Origin: Bacillota bacterium
GTDB taxonomy: Bacteria; Bacillota; Clostridia; Tissierellales; Peptoniphilaceae
Length of the DNA stretch: 9,692 nucleotides
Direction of reading: 5' to 3'
Assembly (NCBI GenBank): GCA_023393815.1
Contig: JAEXBU010000081.1
Coordinates: forward strand, 1 to 9,692
Shown: in pieces, positions 7,451 to 9,692 of the stretch
Numbering within the stretch: the stretch's first letter is position 1
How the letters are laid out: each line of letters opens with the position of its first letter
Translations under genes and position numbers: made by a program
Notes under the pieces: generated by a model
Databases searched by the model: none
Told to the model about the DNA's origin: nothing
The model's input: the letters and a program-made list of their open reading frames with translations, nothing else

Positions 7451-7941
7451 GCGAGTACTGGGATCTTTTCGACGAAAACAATGTCCCGACACAAGAAAGC
7501 CTGCGTCGGGGCGAACGAATCCCCAAAGGGCGCTATCACCGGGTCGTGGAAGCCTGGGTCCGCACCCCGAGCGGCTACTACATTTTGCAGAAGCGATCCA
7601 TGAAAAAGAGAAACTACCCGGGCTATTGGTCCTGTACCGCCTGCGGTAGCGTCGTCAAAGGCGAAGCGCCGGATGCGGCCATGATCCGGGAAATGAAAGA
7701 AGAAATGGGTATCGAATTGACCGAAGACGAACTCGTCCTGGATCGAATCCTTACGGAATTTCCCGCCCATTACTACATTTATCGGATCGAAAAGGAACTT
7801 TCGGAAGAAGACATTACCTTGGATCCGGAAGAAGTCGACGATTTTGTCTTTTTAAAACAGGACGACATGATAGAATGGATGGAAACCAAACGAATGACCA
7901 AACTGTCCTATTACAAAGATTTCTTTGAACGATGGACGTAA
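7447..7941 (+). CDS. Nudix hydrolase (IDI/YfcD-like subgroup)
   Basis: A 164-residue protein with a perfect Nudix box, G67-x5-E73-x7-R81-E-M-K-E-E-M-G-I89, the magnesium site used to cleave nucleoside-diphosphate-linked substrates. The N-terminus (EYWDLFDENNVPT...RRGERIPKGRYHRVVEAWV) and the WSCTACGS segment place it near the isopentenyl-diphosphate isomerase/YfcD branch. Cys66 aligns with the catalytic cysteine of type I IDI, but the histidine two residues later in true IDI is Ser68 here. A plain Nudix hydrolase is therefore more likely than an isomerase. Its GTG start shares GTGA with the pyrG stop (4-nt overlap), indicating translational coupling. The substrate is unknown; its position after CTP synthase makes nucleotide clean-up one possibility, but that is speculation. 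The stop codon lies in the A tract of the following terminator. Confidence 0.85.
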   Translation: MSEYWDLFDENNVPTQESLRRGERIPKGRYHRVVEAWVRTPSGYYILQKRSMKKRNYPGYWSCTACGSVVKGEAPDAAMIREMKEEMGIELTEDELVLDRILTEFPAHYYIYRIEKELSEEDITLDPEEVDDFVFLKQDDMIEWMETKRMTKLSYYKDFFERWT

Positions 7942-7976
7942 AAAAACAGGGGTCTTACAGAGATCCCTGTTTTTTT
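7940..7976. terminator. Bidirectional terminator overlapping both convergent gene ends
   Basis: AAAAAAACAGGGGTCT (7940-7955) pairs with AGATCCCTGTTTTTTT (7961-7976) through 16 positions including one G-U pair, closing a TACAG loop. It gives seven T on either strand. It ends the glnA-pyrG-nudix operon. For the leftward XRE gene, the hairpin includes the last codons, and the TAA begins in the loop. The two stop codons are only 13 nt apart. Confidence 0.9.
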
Positions 7977-8536
7977 AAACTGTGAATCGGTGGCAGAAAC
8001 AGCCACAAAGAGAGACACGGTTCCCGAAATTCGTTGTACATCGCATACTTCGCCGATCGATCGAAGGCGATGCTGTCGCCCGATTCCAAGGCGTAGGCCA
8101 CGTCGTCCAAAACGACCGTGAGACGCCCCGCCAGGAGAAAGCCAAAGGCCTCGCCCTCGTCGTCGGTAGTGGGCGTTACGTCTTGTTTCTCTGCCGTTTC
8201 GAAGCGCATTTCCACTATTTCGTAGTGGACGTGGCTTTTAGGAGACAACAGGCGTATACGCCGATCCGCTGCCTCCGATTCCAGCATGGTATGTTCGCCG
8301 CCCCGCAGAATCGTGGGTTTCTTCTTCGAGGGTACGTCCTCGAAAAATTCCCCCATCGTCGTATGTAACGCGTCAACGATACGCAACATGGCGTTCACCG
8401 AAGGCGACACCAAGTCCCGCTCGATTTGGCTAATCAAGCCCGTGGACAGATTGGACGCTTCAGCCAAATCTTTAATACTCATGCCCAAGGCCTTGCGCAT
8501 GGTACGAATTTTTTGTCCCGAAAATTTTCCGGACAT
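7955..8536 (-). CDS. XRE-family transcriptional regulator with C-terminal cupin domain
   Basis: A 193-residue regulator. Residues 8-62 form an XRE helix-turn-helix: GQKIRTMRKALGMSIKDLAE, then a recognition region LSTGLISQIERDLVSPSV. Residues 105-182 form a small cupin_2 barrel (GFLLAGRLTVVLDD and LESGDSIAFD). The HxH and later His that bind metal in many cupins are missing: TPTTDDEGEAF replaces the HxH region and Tyr164 the distal His. The domain more likely senses an organic ligand without metal. The start ATG at 8536-8534 has GGGGTG just upstream. An in-frame ATG at 8566 lies within 5 nt of the predicted transcript start and has no binding site. The gene is divergent from guaA and convergent with the Nudix gene. 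A palindrome over its own promoter suggests autorepression. Regulons of this family include amino-acid, polyamine and osmolyte genes, so the target cannot be named. Confidence 0.88.
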   Translation of the reverse strand: MSGKFSGQKIRTMRKALGMSIKDLAEASNLSTGLISQIERDLVSPSVNAMLRIVDALHTTMGEFFEDVPSKKKPTILRGGEHTMLESEAADRRIRLLSPKSHVHYEIVEMRFETAEKQDVTPTTDDEGEAFGFLLAGRLTVVLDDVAYALESGDSIAFDRSAKYAMYNEFREPCLSLWLFLPPIHSLKKQGSL

Positions 8537-8565
8537 AAGCACCCCCTGTATTTTATCGGAAATCA

Positions 8566-8583
8566 TATACTAAACATAGTATA
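8566..8583. promoter_or_regulatory. Perfect palindrome, probable operator of the XRE-cupin regulator
   Basis: TATACTA (8566-8572), a 4-nt spacer AACA, and TAGTATA (8577-8583) form a perfect 7+4+7 inverted repeat. It covers the -10 element and predicted start of the leftward regulator gene, a classic position for a repressor site. It lies 65 bp upstream of the guaA extended -10, so direct control of guaA is less likely. That the regulator binds here is inferred from position only. Confidence 0.6.
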
Positions 8584-8586
8584 CCA
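8578..8586 (-). promoter_or_regulatory. Extended -10 promoter of the XRE-cupin gene
   Basis: The minus strand reads TGGTATACT, an extended -10 element. It gives a predicted start near 8571 and a leader of about 35 nt to the ATG at 8536. The best -35 match (TTCAAT) is weak and 18 nt away. The -10 hexamer lies inside the right arm of the palindrome. Confidence 0.6.
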
Positions 8587-8647
8587 TACAATCTTGGGAA
8601 AATTGAAAAAAGAATGCAGTTGCGGCAAAAAACGCCGGCGCTGGATA

Positions 8648-8656
8648 TGCTATAAT
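8648..8656 (+). promoter_or_regulatory. Extended -10 promoter of guaA
   Basis: The plus strand reads TGCTATAAT, an extended -10 element with a consensus TATAAT hexamer. The start would be near 8663, giving a leader of only about 17 nt that includes TAGGAGG (8667-8673). No -35 hexamer fits. There is no room for a purine riboswitch downstream of this promoter. Confidence 0.7.
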
Positions 8657-8679
8657 AAGAGGCGAATAGGAGGTTTTCC

Positions 8680-9692
8680 ATGGAAAGAGAAAAAATACTA
8701 GTCATCGACTTCGGCGGCCAATACAATCAACTGATTACCAGACGGGTCAGAGAAAAAAACGTCTATGCGGAAGTCGTCCCCTACAAAAAAGCCCTGGATG
8801 CCATAAAAAAGGAAAAGCCCATCGGCCTGATCTTTACCGGCGGTCCCAATAGCGTCTACGAGCCCAAAAGTCCGGATATCGATCCGAAAATATTGGACAT
8901 GGGTCTGCCTATTTTAGGGATCTGCTACGGAATGCAGCTTATCGCGAAAAATATGGGCGGTGTTGTCGCCAAATCCGACAAAAGAGAATTCGGAAAAACC
9001 AAAACCATGGTCGACCCCGCATCCAAACTCTTCGACGGTCTGGACGTGGAACAAATTACCTGGATGAGCCACGTAGATTATGTAAAAGAACTGCCCGAAG
9101 GCTTTCGCACCGTCGCCTCCACCGACAGTTGCCCCGTGGCCGCCATGGAAAACAAGGAAAAAAACATCTACGCCATTCAATTTCACGGAGAAGTCAATCA
9201 CACGGAACACGGACATGAAATCATCGACAATTTCCTGAAAAAAATATGCCACGCAAAAGGAGATTGGAACATGAAAGACTTCGCCAAAGAAGCGAAGCGC
9301 GCCATTCAGGAAAAAGTAGGGAACAAAAAAGTCCTCCTCGCCCTCTCCGGCGGCGTCGACTCCTCCGTCTGCGCAAAACTCCTCGTCGACGCCATTGGCG
9401 AAAACCTCAGCTGCATCTTCGTCGATCACGGCCTGATGCGTAAAAACGAAGGCGACGAAGTGGAAGCCGCCTTTAAAAATACCGGTATGCGTTTTATTCG
9501 CGTGGACGCAAAAGACCGCTTCTTAAAGCGCCTAAAAGGCGTTACCGATCCCGAACAAAAGCGAAAAATCATCGGCGAAGAATTTATCCGCGTCTTCGAA
9601 GACGAAGGCCGAAAAATCGGCGCCGTCGACTTCCTGGCCCAAGGCACCATTTATCCCGACGTCATCGAAAGCGGCGCCGGCGATGCCGCCGT
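8680..9692 (+). CDS. guaA: GMP synthase (glutamine-hydrolysing), 5' part
   Basis: The frame is open to the right edge; about 337 residues of a protein normally near 510 are present. The enzyme converts XMP to GMP using ATP and glutamine. The N-terminal class I amidotransferase domain (about residues 1-190) begins EREKILVIDFGGQYNQLI and has GICYGMQ with nucleophile Cys82. The catalytic His169 and Glu171 lie in FHGEVNHTEHG, where the usual HPE is HGE. The ATP-pyrophosphatase domain follows, with the PP-loop SGGVDSS at residues 223-229 and FVDHGLMRKNE. The C-terminal dimerisation domain lies beyond the window. ATG 8680 follows TAGGAGG by 6 nt. It is divergent from the XRE-cupin gene. It is the third glutamine-linked enzyme in the window, after glnA and pyrG. 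Confidence 0.96.
   Translation, partial: MEREKILVIDFGGQYNQLITRRVREKNVYAEVVPYKKALDAIKKEKPIGLIFTGGPNSVYEPKSPDIDPKILDMGLPILGICYGMQLIAKNMGGVVAKSDKREFGKTKTMVDPASKLFDGLDVEQITWMSHVDYVKELPEGFRTVASTDSCPVAAMENKEKNIYAIQFHGEVNHTEHGHEIIDNFLKKICHAKGDWNMKDFAKEAKRAIQEKVGNKKVLLALSGGVDSSVCAKLLVDAIGENLSCIFVDHGLMRKNEGDEVEAAFKNTGMRFIRVDAKDRFLKRLKGVTDPEQKRKIIGEEFIRVFEDEGRKIGAVDFLAQGTIYPDVIESGAGDAA

Noticed and set aside
8623..8637. Small hairpin CGGC/GCCG upstream of guaA
   Set aside because: Only four base pairs with a 7-nt loop, and upstream of the predicted transcript start, so not part of the guaA leader; no purine riboswitch features.
1..9692. CRISPR arrays, insertion sequences, att sites, toxin-antitoxin or phage genes
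   Set aside because: No repeated spacer pattern, transposase, integrase or flanking terminal repeats were seen on either strand.

Overview
The window looks like chromosomal housekeeping DNA from a low-to-mid GC Bacillota. Strong AGGAGG ribosome binding sites, GTG starts, a T-box riboswitch, a type III glutamine synthetase and a Thermus-type prolyl-tRNA synthetase with a C-terminal zinc ribbon together suggest an anaerobic Clostridia/Tissierellia lineage (Peptoniphilaceae-like). That placement is an inference from gene content; no rRNA gene or other marker is present.

Layout. Positions 1-355 (-) hold the N-terminal part of a CofE-like (F420-0:glutamate ligase family) protein. Positions 470-1816 (+) hold a polytopic GT-C/GT39-type membrane glycosyltransferase. 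The two are divergent and appear to be read from overlapping back-to-back extended -10 promoters. A bidirectional terminator (1832-1872) separates the glycosyltransferase from convergent proS (1873-3309, -). proS is preceded by a complete proline T-box leader (about 3547-3331, -) with its own consensus promoter. A divergent consensus promoter (3633-3661) drives glnA (3756-5834), pyrG (5843-7450) and a Nudix hydrolase (7447-7941), a tightly packed operon. The roughly 88-nt glnA leader contains an intrinsic-terminator-like hairpin upstream of the start codon. A second bidirectional terminator (7940-7976) ends the operon and also overlaps the 3' end of a convergent XRE-cupin regulator (7955-8536, -). 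The regulator's promoter carries a perfect 7+4+7 palindrome. Divergent from it, guaA starts at 8680 and runs off the right edge.

How the genes relate. The right half is centred on glutamine: GlnA makes it, and PyrG and GuaA consume it as an amide donor for CTP and GMP. Placing pyrG 8 nt behind glnA ties CTP synthase expression to the glutamine synthetase promoter and its possible leader attenuator. It also leaves no room for the pyrG-specific leader attenuation known from Bacillus.

I found no CRISPR array, transposon, phage module, toxin-antitoxin pair or defence island. The most noteworthy points are regulatory: the glnA leader terminator, the glnA-pyrG-nudix coupling, the palindromic XRE operator and the overlapping divergent promoters. 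I do not see convincing evidence for a wholly new biological system.
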